16,135 nucleotides of DNA from CAZKFN01 sp964552035 (GTDB lineage Bacteria; Bacteroidota; Bacteroidia; Flavobacteriales_E; Vicingaceae): positions 1 through 16,135 of the forward strand of contig CAZKFN010000047.1 in assembly GCA_964552035.1 (NCBI GenBank), in the 5' to 3' direction. Positions 1 to 7,595 of the stretch are shown in pieces. The notes under the pieces are model-generated. The model worked only from the letters and a program-made list of their open reading frames with translations. It made no database searches and was not told the DNA's origin. Both the position numbers and the translations under genes were made by a program. How positions within the stretch are numbered: position 1 is the stretch's first letter; each line of letters opens with the position of its first letter.

Positions 1-55
1 TTTTAAATTTATATCAAAATCTTTATAAATATTAAGAATTTCATCTTCATTAATA

Positions 56-430
56 ATGGCTATTATTTATTTTCTTTTATAGCTGTACATTTTTACAAGC
101 AATCAACCTCAATAATTATAAAGATCTTCCAGAAAATACATTTTTGGCAGAAGCAGTTATAGATACAGAAGAGTATCGTATTGGATTCCCTATGAAAATC
201 GCAATTATAAAGAAGATATTCAGTCAACTCAACTGTACCCCAAAGATGACCCCTTAGCCCTTCCTGTTTTGTATTTAAATGACCATAAGCAATTCTCTTT
301 ACATTTTGATGTGATGAATGGGAAACGCCCAACCTATTCGTATAAATTTATTCATTGCAATTCCTCCTTGGAATGATTTATTCCGCCAAAGCAGAAAAGG
401 GTGCAATAGCAGTTTTTAACCAAAGAGCGG
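56..430 (+). pseudogene. Remnant of T9SS plug-type protein (DUF5103-like) N-terminus
   Basis: No open frame survives, but joined + strand frames give a recognisable protein start. An ATG at 56 begins a hydrophobic, signal-peptide-like stretch. A frame from about 63 reads through NNYKDLPENTFLAEAV. A shift near 190 leads into a frame from 191 encoding QLYPKDDPLALPVLYLN, FSLHFDV and YKFIHCNSS, ending at TGA 374-376. A third frame just before that stop continues WNDLFRQ. The pattern QLYP, LxxPxLxLN, LxFD, FIHC followed by W resembles the N-terminal domain of DUF5103 proteins, called T9SS plug proteins in Bacteroidota. The family is several hundred residues long, and nothing of the remaining protein is visible after about 430. 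At least two frameshifts plus truncation suggest a decayed gene, although assembly error at a contig start could also produce this. The assignment is from remembered family pattern, not a search. Confidence 0.5.
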
Positions 431-843
431 GAAGAAGCCTTGTTTTTTCTTGGCTTTTTGCTTTACTTTTTAGCAACTGAAAAGTTGAAAAGATTTAAAA
501 CCCTGCAAAATGTCGGGCACTGATTGTTTTTGGGGATTATAGCGCTAAATTTTTGTAATCAAGAGATTATTTTAATTACATAAACTCTTTTTAACACCTT
601 ATTATCCAAATATGTATCGAAGTGCCTTGACATAACAAAAGGTGAAACAAAGATACTCTTTTAAGTTTTTTCCAATTTCTCACTTCATATATACTTTTCA
701 ATGATGTTCATGAACTCCTTTCAGTCGTTTGTCCGAAAAAAAGGAAACAATTAAGCGTAGCGAAATCACGAATCCTTATAAAAATCAATCAAGAAATGGA
801 TATAATAAATTGTCTTTTTAAAAACGCATCTTAATACTATGCT
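431..843. other. Intergenic stretch with no recognised gene
   Basis: I see no convincing coding frame, RNA gene, insertion-sequence end or tandem repeat here on either strand. The sequence is AT-rich with scattered stops. It separates the plug-like remnant from the promoter of the lgt gene. Confidence 0.5.
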
Positions 844-851
844 TATTTTTG
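844..851 (+). promoter_or_regulatory. Bacteroidota -7 promoter element for lgt
   Basis: TATTTTTG matches the Bacteroidota sigma-ABfr -7 consensus TAnnTTTG exactly. It ends 24 bp before the lgt start codon, leaving room for a transcription start and a short leader. No TTG at the usual -33 spacing is obvious; the nearest one, at 810-812, is too far upstream. Confidence 0.4.
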
Positions 852-874
852 CCAACTAATTGAATATTTAGGTT

Positions 875-2041
875 ATGTACCCCACTATATCAGATATGAT
901 TTACGACCTTCTTGGTCTCGACATTCCATTGCCTTTCCCAACTTTTGGATTTTTTGTAGCGCTTGCATTTATCGCTGCAGCTTATCTTTTTACATTAGAG
1001 CTTAAAAGGAAGGAAAAACTAGGTTTACTAAAAAGTAAGACGATACAACTTACAGTAGGGAAAAAAGCCTCAGCTACAGAACTGCTTAGCAACGCATTTT
1101 TCGGCTTCATCATAGGTTATAAGCTTTTTGATGCAGTCATCAATTATAATGAGATGGTTCAAGATCCTCAATCCTTTATGTTTTCTAGTCGAGGGAATTT
1201 TTTAGGTGGGATTATCGTTGCTGGAATTTTAGCTTATTTGAAATATAGAGAAAAGGAAAAAGCAAAACTTTCTACTCCTAAAACAATAAAACAAGAAGTT
1301 CATTTTTATGAATTAGTGGGCAATATGACGATGATTGCTGCTATTGGAGGTATTTTAGGAGCAAAATTATTTCACAACCTAGAAAATTTAGATGAGCTAA
1401 TTGCCGACCCTGTGGGATCACTTTTATCATTTAGTGGACTAAGCATTTATGGTGGTTTAATTATTGGTGGTGGCGCTGTTTTGTGGTATGCAGCTAAAAA
1501 TAATTTAAAGTGGTATCATGTTGCAGATGCTTGTGCACCTGGACTAATGGCCGCTTATAGTGTAGGTAGAATTGGCTGTCAACTTTCTGGTGATGGTGAT
1601 TGGGGTTTGCCCAACGATGCTCCCAAACCCGATTGGATGAGTTGGCTCCCAGATTGGATGTGGGCATTTGATTATCCCAATAATGTTTTGGGAGTTAATT
1701 TGCAAGAAGATTTCCACCGTATGGGATTAGAAAGTATTACTGGAAATGCCTGGCCTACTCCATTTTATGAAACTGTTATGGCAGGAATAATTTTTATTAT
1801 TCTATGGAGTTTAAGAAAGAAAATTACCGTACCCGGTTTTTTATTTAGCTTGTATTTAAGCTTTAATGGAATTGAGCGTTATTTCATTGAAAAAATTAGA
1901 ATTAATCCCAATTATCACTTCTTTGGTATTGAAGCAACTCAAGCTGAAATTATTTCCTTTATTCTCTTCTTTGTTGGAATTGCAGGAATGATTTATTTCT
2001 CAAAAAACAAAGAAAAATTCACCTCACAAAACCTTAGTTAA
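875..2041 (+). CDS. lgt: Prolipoprotein diacylglyceryl transferase Lgt
   Basis: Inner-membrane enzyme that transfers a diacylglyceryl group from phosphatidylglycerol to the lipobox cysteine of prolipoproteins, the first step of lipoprotein maturation. The 388-residue protein has many hydrophobic segments. Visible family motifs are the glycine-rich SIYGGLIIGG (190-199), the Lgt signature GRIGCQLSGDGDWG (231-244) containing the conserved arginine R232, and NGIERYFIEKIR (331-342) with the Arg/Glu pair R335 and E339. Family knowledge: Bacteroidota Lgt is longer than the roughly 290-residue E. coli protein, with inserts such as the DYPNN/WPTPFYE region (266-298) seen here. It also has cysteine and serine where E. 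coli has asparagines in the signature. The ATG follows a good -7 element. The stop TAA is immediately followed by the next gene's ATG, so the two are probably cotranscribed. Confidence 0.95.
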   Translation: MYPTISDMIYDLLGLDIPLPFPTFGFFVALAFIAAAYLFTLELKRKEKLGLLKSKTIQLTVGKKASATELLSNAFFGFIIGYKLFDAVINYNEMVQDPQSFMFSSRGNFLGGIIVAGILAYLKYREKEKAKLSTPKTIKQEVHFYELVGNMTMIAAIGGILGAKLFHNLENLDELIADPVGSLLSFSGLSIYGGLIIGGGAVLWYAAKNNLKWYHVADACAPGLMAAYSVGRIGCQLSGDGDWGLPNDAPKPDWMSWLPDWMWAFDYPNNVLGVNLQEDFHRMGLESITGNAWPTPFYETVMAGIIFIILWSLRKKITVPGFLFSLYLSFNGIERYFIEKIRINPNYHFFGIEATQAEIISFILFFVGIAGMIYFSKNKEKFTSQNLS

Positions 2042-2836
2042 ATGGAACTTAATTTAAGAGATTTATGCCTAGATGTAGTAGAATTAAGCAGACAAGTAGG
2101 TATAAACATTAAAATCGAAGAAAAAAAAGTTAACACTTCCGACATTGAAATAAAATCGCGTAATTCTTTAGTGAGTTATGTAGATAAAAACGCAGAGGAA
2201 ACTATTATCGAAGGTTTAAGTGAATTGCTTCCAAATTCTGGATTTATAGCTGAAGAAGGCACCTCAGATAAAAAATCAGATATCTACAATTGGATTATAG
2301 ATCCTTTAGATGGAACGACAAATTTTCTTTACAATGTCCCTGTTTATGCAGTAAGCATTGCCCTGCAATACCAAGATGAAATAGTTTTAGGAGTAGTGTA
2401 TGAAGTCAACCGAGATGAATGTTTTTATGCTTGGAAAGGCGGAGGTGCTTTTTTAAATCAAGAAAAAATTAAAGTAAGCGATAGAAAAACGATAAAGGAA
2501 TCCCTTTTTGCTACGGGTTTTCCTTACTATGATTTTGAACGTACAGAAAACTATTTTGAACTTCTAAAAGAGATCGTTCAAGGCAGCAGAGGAATCCGAA
2601 GAATGGGCGCTGCAGCAGTAGACTTGGCTTATGTTGCTTGCGGTCGTTTTGATGCTTTTTTTGAATACAGTCTCCAAGCTTGGGATGTAGCTGCTGGTAC
2701 CTTAATTGTAAAAGAAGCTGGAGGACAAGTTCAGGATTTTTCCGGGGGAGAGAATTGGCTATATGGTAAAGAAATAGTTGCTAGTAATCGTGTTATTAAT
2801 GAGGAATTAATGAAAATAGTAAAGGAAAAAATGTAA
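2042..2836 (+). CDS. Inositol monophosphatase family protein (SuhB-like)
   Basis: Member of the Li-sensitive, Mg-dependent phosphomonoesterase superfamily (IMPase/SuhB/CysQ), cytoplasmic, 264 residues, normal family length. Metal- and substrate-binding motifs are all present: IAEEGTS with the Glu pair at 71-72, WIIDPLDGTTNF (84-95) with Asp87 and Asp90, and the C-terminal AWDVAAGTLIVKEAGG (213-228) with Asp215. GSRGIRRMGAAAVDLAYVA (181-199) is the usual helix before the C-terminal motif. The likely substrate is myo-inositol 1-phosphate or another small sugar phosphate; the sequence alone does not decide between IMPase, histidinol-phosphatase and SuhB-like roles. The start codon abuts the lgt stop with no gap, implying translational coupling. 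A hairpin terminator follows the stop codon. Confidence 0.92.
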   Translation: MELNLRDLCLDVVELSRQVGINIKIEEKKVNTSDIEIKSRNSLVSYVDKNAEETIIEGLSELLPNSGFIAEEGTSDKKSDIYNWIIDPLDGTTNFLYNVPVYAVSIALQYQDEIVLGVVYEVNRDECFYAWKGGGAFLNQEKIKVSDRKTIKESLFATGFPYYDFERTENYFELLKEIVQGSRGIRRMGAAAVDLAYVACGRFDAFFEYSLQAWDVAAGTLIVKEAGGQVQDFSGGENWLYGKEIVASNRVINEELMKIVKEKM

Positions 2837-2856
2837 TTGAAGAGGGTTACTTTAAA

Positions 2857-2893
2857 TAAAGGGCTTACTCTCTATCTTAAAGCAAGCCCTTTA
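2857..2893. terminator. Bidirectional terminator between convergent genes
   Basis: A perfect 10-bp inverted repeat pairs TAAAGGGCTT (2857-2866) with AAGCCCTTTA (2884-2893) around a 17-nt loop. It sits between the stop codon of the IMPase gene (2836) and the stop codon of the converging T9SS cargo gene (2898). The flanks are A/T-rich on both sides, so it can serve both strands. Confidence 0.7.
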
Positions 2894-2897
2894 AAAT

Positions 2898-4532
2898 TTA
2901 TTGCTTTATCAACTTCCCGCTAGCTGTTCTACCCATTCTATCTTTTAATCTATAAATATAAACTCCATTTTGTTGATTGCTGATGTCAAAGTAATTATCC
3001 GAATCTTTAAAAGTAAAAGTATTTATAAAACTTCCTTTTATATCGTATAAATCCATGGTATAAACCTCTTGAAGATTATATTGAATAAAGGAAAACTTTC
3101 CATCACTTGGGTTGGGTGCAAATTCATAATTAAGACGGTCTATTTTACCAAAAGTTGGAATCCCTGTAATGGTGGTATGTGTATAATTCCCTAAGGAATC
3201 TACCTTTAGTACAAAAGCATCATTTTCAGCCAAATATATAGTATTTAAATCTTGAATTGTTCCTCCTATAATTACATTTCCCTTATTATCCACTGCCATA
3301 GAATTAAAAATCAAAGATTTATCTCTTCTATAATTCCGATTAAATATAATGTTTAAGTCTTTATCAAACTTTACCAAATTAAAATCAATTATTTTTCCAG
3401 AACCCCAAACATATTCTTGAAGAGCTTTTCCTTTTTGTATGGAAGCACCCATATAATAATAATCGTTTATGCTGTCATAAACCAAGACATCATTGTACAA
3501 AAATGAAATAAGTGTGGAATCTTTACCGTTTCTTACACGATGATATTTTTGCAAAACCAAAGAAGTATCATAAATCATCAAGTGCATGTCACTAAAATCA
3601 AAAGAGCTGTTCCAACCATCGGTTGGACCATAAGCTGCCAATAAAAAGGTGGAATCACTAAGCCAAAAGCTTCCAGCCTTATTATCAATCATTAATCTAG
3701 TATATTCCCCAAATTCTCTAAGTGTTGGATAATTTAAATACGTATGAATTAATTTATTTTTATTGACATCTAGTTTTATCAATTGCATTTCAGTAGTAAA
3801 AACACCATCTGGGGAATTACCTTCACCAAACAAATATACTTGCCCTCTTTTATCAATTAAATAATCATATAATATTTTTAAGTTAATAGAATCTCTAGTT
3901 CCCCAAAGTAAATAATCTGAAAAACTTAATGAATCATCTAAACTTAAAAGCATAGAATAAAATATATCTGTTAAAATATTACTTGAATTGTATCTTGTTG
4001 TTACAAATATACCTGTACCATAATATTTTGAATTAAATTCTTTCATGTTCGACATCAAGATTGATGTATCTCTCATGTTTCTTCGGTTTAATTTAGTATT
4101 TATAATATCTAAATCCTCATTTAATTCAAAAGAATAAACACTGTTAGTTCCTACCAATCCACTAGTGTCATTTCTTATAGAAGCATTCAACAAATACTTA
4201 TTATCCTTATAAATAGCTGAATTTGCAAATACATATTCATAAGTTGAGTCAAAACTCTGAATAAAATCATAAGCATGTAACTTCCTTCTTTTTATTTCGT
4301 CTCCCTTTTCATTTAGTTTTACTAAACTTACATTACGGTTCTGAAAAGACACATTAAGGTGAGAATAATTATCAACATGTTCTATTACCAATAAAATCTC
4401 GTTTTTATCATTCACAATAATCTTATTAACCCCTTCTGTAACAGGAGACTTAAACACCTTCTCAAAAGTTTGTGCTCCAAGCGGAGCACAAACCCATAGA
4501 AAAAGTAAAATTGGAAAAATTCGCTTTTTCAT
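2898..4532 (-). CDS. T9SS-secreted protein with type A C-terminal sorting domain
   Basis: A 544-residue exported protein of unknown specific function. The N-terminus MKKRIFPILLFLWVCAPLGAQ is a Sec signal peptide, with probable cleavage after Ala20. The last ~73 residues (472-544) are a T9SS type A sorting domain: APNPSDGKF, then LYDIKGS, FDISNQQNGVYIYRL, and a basic GKLIKQ end. In Bacteroidota this domain directs cargo across the outer membrane through the Por machinery. The middle is rich in Asp/Asn and Tyr, with repeated short strands of the type IYxDNKY, VLVYDS and GNVIIGG. This suggests a beta-propeller-like or SBBP-repeat-like fold, but I recognise no enzyme motif. It converges on the lgt operon through a shared terminator, and no neighbour forms an operon with it. 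Confidence 0.85.
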   Translation of the reverse strand: MKKRIFPILLFLWVCAPLGAQTFEKVFKSPVTEGVNKIIVNDKNEILLVIEHVDNYSHLNVSFQNRNVSLVKLNEKGDEIKRRKLHAYDFIQSFDSTYEYVFANSAIYKDNKYLLNASIRNDTSGLVGTNSVYSFELNEDLDIINTKLNRRNMRDTSILMSNMKEFNSKYYGTGIFVTTRYNSSNILTDIFYSMLLSLDDSLSFSDYLLWGTRDSINLKILYDYLIDKRGQVYLFGEGNSPDGVFTTEMQLIKLDVNKNKLIHTYLNYPTLREFGEYTRLMIDNKAGSFWLSDSTFLLAAYGPTDGWNSSFDFSDMHLMIYDTSLVLQKYHRVRNGKDSTLISFLYNDVLVYDSINDYYYMGASIQKGKALQEYVWGSGKIIDFNLVKFDKDLNIIFNRNYRRDKSLIFNSMAVDNKGNVIIGGTIQDLNTIYLAENDAFVLKVDSLGNYTHTTITGIPTFGKIDRLNYEFAPNPSDGKFSFIQYNLQEVYTMDLYDIKGSFINTFTFKDSDNYFDISNQQNGVYIYRLKDRMGRTASGKLIKQ

Positions 4533-4603
4533 TGTATTTTTTTTTAGTTTATAATGATTATATTAAAGAACATTTCCCCCATGCCATGCAGGCATTAACC
4601 TAC

Positions 4604-4618
4604 TTTCATGACATGAAA
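4604..4618. promoter_or_regulatory. 15-bp palindrome upstream of the T9SS cargo gene
   Basis: TTTCATGACATGAAA is a perfect palindrome with 7-bp arms around one central base. It lies 72-86 bp upstream of the cargo gene's start codon. The size and symmetry fit a dimeric regulator site, but the regulator and any function are unknown. Confidence 0.3.
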
Positions 4619-4650
4619 ACTGCCCTAATTATTTCACTAAGGTAATAAAA

Positions 4651-4680
4651 TTTTCTTAATATTTTGAAAATTTAAGAAAA
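4651..4680 (-). terminator. A/T-rich hairpin, possible terminator after the GT2 gene
   Basis: TTTTCTTAA (4651-4659) and TTAAGAAAA (4672-4680) form a perfect 9-bp stem. On the - strand it is followed by TTTTATT. It lies about 85 bp past the stop codon of the glycosyltransferase gene and is the best terminator candidate for the GWxTD-GT2 unit. It contains almost no G-C pairs, so it may be weak. Confidence 0.35.
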
Positions 4681-4765
4681 ACTAGCGCGTTTATAAATAA
4701 AAGGCAGCGTCATAAATAAGAAGTGCGAGGTAGTTTAATTGGAAACGATAGAAATTAAATACTTG

Positions 4766-5797
4766 CTACTCTCCTTTTCTAGTTTTCTTCACAATAAAAT
4801 CAGCTGTATTTAACTGAGAAAACTCTTTAAGTCCAAATAAAAAGAAAGCTGAAGCAATGCTTTTTTTATATATTCCCGTTAGATTGGGTTGAGTTGCTAA
4901 GCTTCTTCTTTTCTTCATTCTATAAAAAGAGAAATGCGCTTTGGGAATAGCCCAAGCATGTCGAAGTCCACTTTCAATCCACAGTTTAAAAAAAGCGGGT
5001 AAATCCATAAACAAACGCATTAGAATCTTTAAGTTTCTAAAAGGCGTAAGATCATTTTTATGAAGGGTTAGCAAGCTGTTTCTAAAATTGAGGAAAGTTT
5101 TTCTTGGATTGGTATTCTTCATGGTCCCTCCTCCCAAGTGATAAACTGTGCTTTCGGGAACATAATAAACCTTTTTACCTAAATTTTTTGCTCTCCAACA
5201 CAAGTCAATTTCCTCCATGTGTGCAAAATATCGAGCATCAAAACCCCCTAGTTGATGAAAAAGCTCCGCTTTGATAAAAAAGCAAGCACCAGTAGCCCAA
5301 AACAATTCTACAGCATCATTATATTGACCTTCATCTTTTTCCAAATGATCAAAAATTCTACCTCTACAAAAAGGATAACCTAAAAAATCAATGTATCCTC
5401 CAGCAGCACCGGCATATTCAAATTTATCTCTTTCTAAGTATGACCTAATTTTAGGCTGAGCGATGTCTACTCCTTCATTGGATTTCATAAAGTTTATCAC
5501 CGGTTCTAGCCAATTTTTGGTAACTTCTACATCCGAATTGAGCAATACATAATACTCCTCTGAAACATGAGCTAAAGCTTGATTATATCCAAGGGCAAAA
5601 CCTCCATTTTCTTGATTATGAATGATTTTAATTTGTGGATAGGTTTGGGTAACAAATTCCACAGAATCATCGGTAGAAGCATTATCCGCAACATAAATAA
5701 TTGCTTCATTAGAATGTTTTACCACAGAAGGCAAAAATGTTTCTAGGTGTTTTCTACCATTCCAATTCAGTATAATTACAGCAACCTCTTGTTTCAT
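4766..5797 (-). CDS. Family 2 glycosyltransferase
   Basis: A 343-residue GT-A fold transferase that probably moves a sugar from a nucleotide donor to a cell-surface glycan. Family features: VAVIILNWNGRKHLE at the N-terminus (5-19), VADNASTDDS (36-45) for nucleotide binding, the DxD-type motif LLNSDVEV (85-92), and an acceptor and catalytic region with ATGACFFIKAELF (168-180) and GGFDARYFAHMEEIDLCWR (184-202). VYHLGGGT (218-225) follows, as in WbbL/rhamnosyltransferase-like GT2 enzymes. There is no clear transmembrane helix; the basic and aromatic C-terminal part (about 255-325) may associate with the membrane. It lies 42 bp downstream of the GWxTD gene on the same strand, so cotranscription is likely. 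The sugar and acceptor cannot be told from sequence. Confidence 0.92.
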   Translation of the reverse strand: MKQEVAVIILNWNGRKHLETFLPSVVKHSNEAIIYVADNASTDDSVEFVTQTYPQIKIIHNQENGGFALGYNQALAHVSEEYYVLLNSDVEVTKNWLEPVINFMKSNEGVDIAQPKIRSYLERDKFEYAGAAGGYIDFLGYPFCRGRIFDHLEKDEGQYNDAVELFWATGACFFIKAELFHQLGGFDARYFAHMEEIDLCWRAKNLGKKVYYVPESTVYHLGGGTMKNTNPRKTFLNFRNSLLTLHKNDLTPFRNLKILMRLFMDLPAFFKLWIESGLRHAWAIPKAHFSFYRMKKRRSLATQPNLTGIYKKSIASAFFLFGLKEFSQLNTADFIVKKTRKGE

Positions 5798-5839
5798 TCC
5801 ATAAAATTAAAAGCCAAAAATAAGGAATGGCGCTTGATT

Positions 5840-7285
5840 TTATCTAGGATTATCCCATAAATCCCTTGCTCTATAATTAACTACCTCATTGTATTCTATT
5901 TCCCTACCCCTATTAATCCCCGAAGTGGTTCGATTTTCAAGTTCAAACTCCCAATTGTGGTTAATCACCTCTCCCATAACATTAGATTGTAATATTTCAT
6001 AACCTAGCATTTCCATGGAGGGGCTGTAAAATAAAAACTTCCTATTGGTTTGTCCGTCCAATTGGTCGTATTGCCAAATAGAATATGGGTAAGTATTATA
6101 TTCATAAGGCACATCTCTCATGATGTTGGGTTTACCATATTGCAGGTAGACCCTTCCTCTTTCCGTTTGAAAGCCGCGTACATTCCCATACCCAAAAAGT
6201 TCGTCCACTTTTTCCACTTCTTTTTTATAGTCTAACCAAGCCTTTTCGGGATCGGTAAGATTTCTATTTTGCCAAAAGTTTAAAAAGTAACGCTGCATAA
6301 AGTTTAAATCAGCATATTCCAATTGATTTTCTGCAAAAGTTTTTTCTTCAGAAGATGAAATAGGTGAAAGAGTTCGAATATAAAACTTTAATTCTGCTAT
6401 ATTGGTAATGGAATCTACAAAGGAATTGGAAGCAGATACATTTGAAAAGTCAAGCAATTTTGTATTCCTATTTTCAAAATTCACCTTTTGTGAAGCCATT
6501 ATTTTATTTTGCTGATTTCTTGCCTCCAAAATAATGGAATAGCTTCCTGAAGGTAGTTCCCTTAGGTCAAAGGAATATATTAATGGGATTAAATCTTGAG
6601 GATCCTGTCTTTTAACTCCTCTAAAATCTCCTACTACCTCACCTGTTGCATTAGAAACAATTCTATGCTCTAGTATGAATTTATTGTCTTCTCCAAAAAT
6701 ATCCAGACTATTATATAATTCAGCATAAAAGAAGAGGGTACTGTCTTTGTCTTTATAGTAATGTGTAAAATTGGGAGAGATTAGATAGCCGTTTTTATAA
6801 AAAATACTTTCTGTATTTGCGACATTCATGTGGTTGGCCAATTGTATTTCAGAGAAAATCAATTCATTTTGATTGTAATTAACGTTCCTCAATTTAAAAC
6901 TCTTTTCAACGGTTTCTTCACTTTTTACATCCGTTGCAACCACAGTAAAAGTATATTCACCATTAGTTATGCTCATTCTTTTAAGGTCGATTAAATCCGA
7001 AATTTCACTTAACTTGACATAACTGGGCGTATTCAATCGATATTTCTCATAATTCAACACTTTTTCCCCGTCTTGAATTAAGTAGGTTATTTCTACACTT
7101 CCGCTTAAATTTTTATTGGAATCTACTTCATAAGTTATTGTTGTTCCACTTACAGCCAAATAAACTTCTAAATAGGCTTGTCCTTCTATCGTTTGAAAGG
7201 TGGCATAATCCAAGACAAATTTTAGTTGAGGGAAAGCAGTTAAACTACTGATAATAAGCGCAATTAATAAGCTGTATTTCTTCAT
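5840..7285 (-). CDS. GWxTD domain-containing secreted protein
   Basis: A 481-residue protein of the uncharacterised Bacteroidota/Chlorobi GWxTD family. The N-terminus MKKYSLLIALIISSLTAFPQ is a signal peptide. Residues about 22-270 form strand-rich regions, and a small helical part (about 318-362) contains FMQRYFLNFWQNRNLTDPEKAW. Then comes the conserved block GYGNVRGFQTERGRVYLQYG (366-384) followed by KPN, SIWQY (402-406) and FLFY (417-420). The protein ends in RARDLWDNPR, a typical tail of this family. A literal GWxTD string is absent, so it is a divergent member. Molecular role is unknown; an envelope location is inferred. The start ATG directly precedes the signal peptide. It is followed after 42 bp by the GT2 gene and is divergent from the tRNA-Ser gene. 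Confidence 0.8.
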   Translation of the reverse strand: MKKYSLLIALIISSLTAFPQLKFVLDYATFQTIEGQAYLEVYLAVSGTTITYEVDSNKNLSGSVEITYLIQDGEKVLNYEKYRLNTPSYVKLSEISDLIDLKRMSITNGEYTFTVVATDVKSEETVEKSFKLRNVNYNQNELIFSEIQLANHMNVANTESIFYKNGYLISPNFTHYYKDKDSTLFFYAELYNSLDIFGEDNKFILEHRIVSNATGEVVGDFRGVKRQDPQDLIPLIYSFDLRELPSGSYSIILEARNQQNKIMASQKVNFENRNTKLLDFSNVSASNSFVDSITNIAELKFYIRTLSPISSSEEKTFAENQLEYADLNFMQRYFLNFWQNRNLTDPEKAWLDYKKEVEKVDELFGYGNVRGFQTERGRVYLQYGKPNIMRDVPYEYNTYPYSIWQYDQLDGQTNRKFLFYSPSMEMLGYEILQSNVMGEVINHNWEFELENRTTSGINRGREIEYNEVVNYRARDLWDNPR

Positions 7286-7364
7286 TAAAATGATTTTATT
7301 TAGATAAAAGTAAAGTTTTTAAAATTTTCATTGAATAAAATTACCAATAATTAAAATGCTTTGG

Positions 7365-7372
7365 TATTTTTG
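7365..7372 (+). promoter_or_regulatory. -7 promoter element for tRNA-Ser
   Basis: TATTTTTG is a perfect TAnnTTTG element ending 4 bp before the first base of the mature tRNA. This is the expected place for the promoter of a monocistronic tRNA gene. Confidence 0.5.
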
Positions 7373-7376
7373 CGGC

Positions 7377-7461
7377 GGAGAAATGGCAGAGCGGTCGAAT
7401 GCGGCGGTCTTGAAAACCGTTGAGGGTCACACCTCCGGGGGTTCGAATCCCTCTTTCTCCG
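7377..7461 (+). tRNA. tRNA-Ser (anticodon UGA)
   Basis: An 85-nt class II tRNA that folds completely. Acceptor arms GGAGAAA (7377-7383) and TTTCTCC (7454-7460) pair, with discriminator G at 7461. The D stem is GCA/TGC. The anticodon stem is GCGGT/ACCGT with loop CTTGAAA, placing anticodon TGA at 7411-7413. The long variable arm has the stem GAGG/CCTC that is typical of serine tRNAs. The T arm is GGGGG-TTCGAAT-CCCTC. The 3' CCA is not encoded. It reads UCN serine codons, chiefly UCA. The accessory region of the window begins just past its 3' end, a common arrangement for integration sites. Confidence 0.97.
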
Positions 7462-7464
7462 CAG

Positions 7465-7498
7465 AAAAATGCTTCATCTATTAAGGTGGAGCATTTTT
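7465..7498 (+). terminator. Rho-independent terminator of tRNA-Ser
   Basis: AAAAATGCTTCA (7465-7476) pairs with TGGAGCATTTTT (7487-7498) in a 12-bp stem with one G-T wobble and a 10-nt loop. It is followed by GTTTTT. It begins 4 nt after the tRNA 3' end. Confidence 0.85.
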
Positions 7499-7561
7499 GT
7501 TTTTAAAAGACTAAAAAAGCAATACTTTTAAAAGCAAATAAATCAGGATACCCAAAGGGTA

Positions 7562-7577
7562 AAACTGGAAGCAGTTT
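7562..7577 (-). terminator. Short hairpin after the hsdR stop, possible terminator
   Basis: AAACTG (7562-7567) and CAGTTT (7572-7577) form a 6-bp stem with a 4-nt loop. It lies about 20 bp beyond the hsdR stop codon on the - strand and is followed there by a short T-run. It is too small to be sure of. Confidence 0.3.
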
Positions 7578-7595
7578 CAATTGGGTTTAAACCGA

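Noticed and set aside
93..332. 79-codon ORF on the - strand
   Set aside because: It is antisense to the plug-like remnant, has no recognisable motif or signal, and is explained by low stop density opposite former coding sequence.
4722..4765. tRNA D-arm-like string (GGTAGTTTAATTGG) with flanking inverted repeats
   Set aside because: No anticodon arm, T arm or acceptor pairing can be built around it; it is better seen as an imperfect hairpin overlapping the GT2 stop codon.
6050..6235. 61-codon + strand ORF inside the GWxTD gene
   Set aside because: Antisense to the conserved GWxTD core; no independent support.
7548..7560. TACCC/GGGTA mini-hairpin past the hsdR end
   Set aside because: Five-base stem with a 3-nt loop and no T-run; likely chance.
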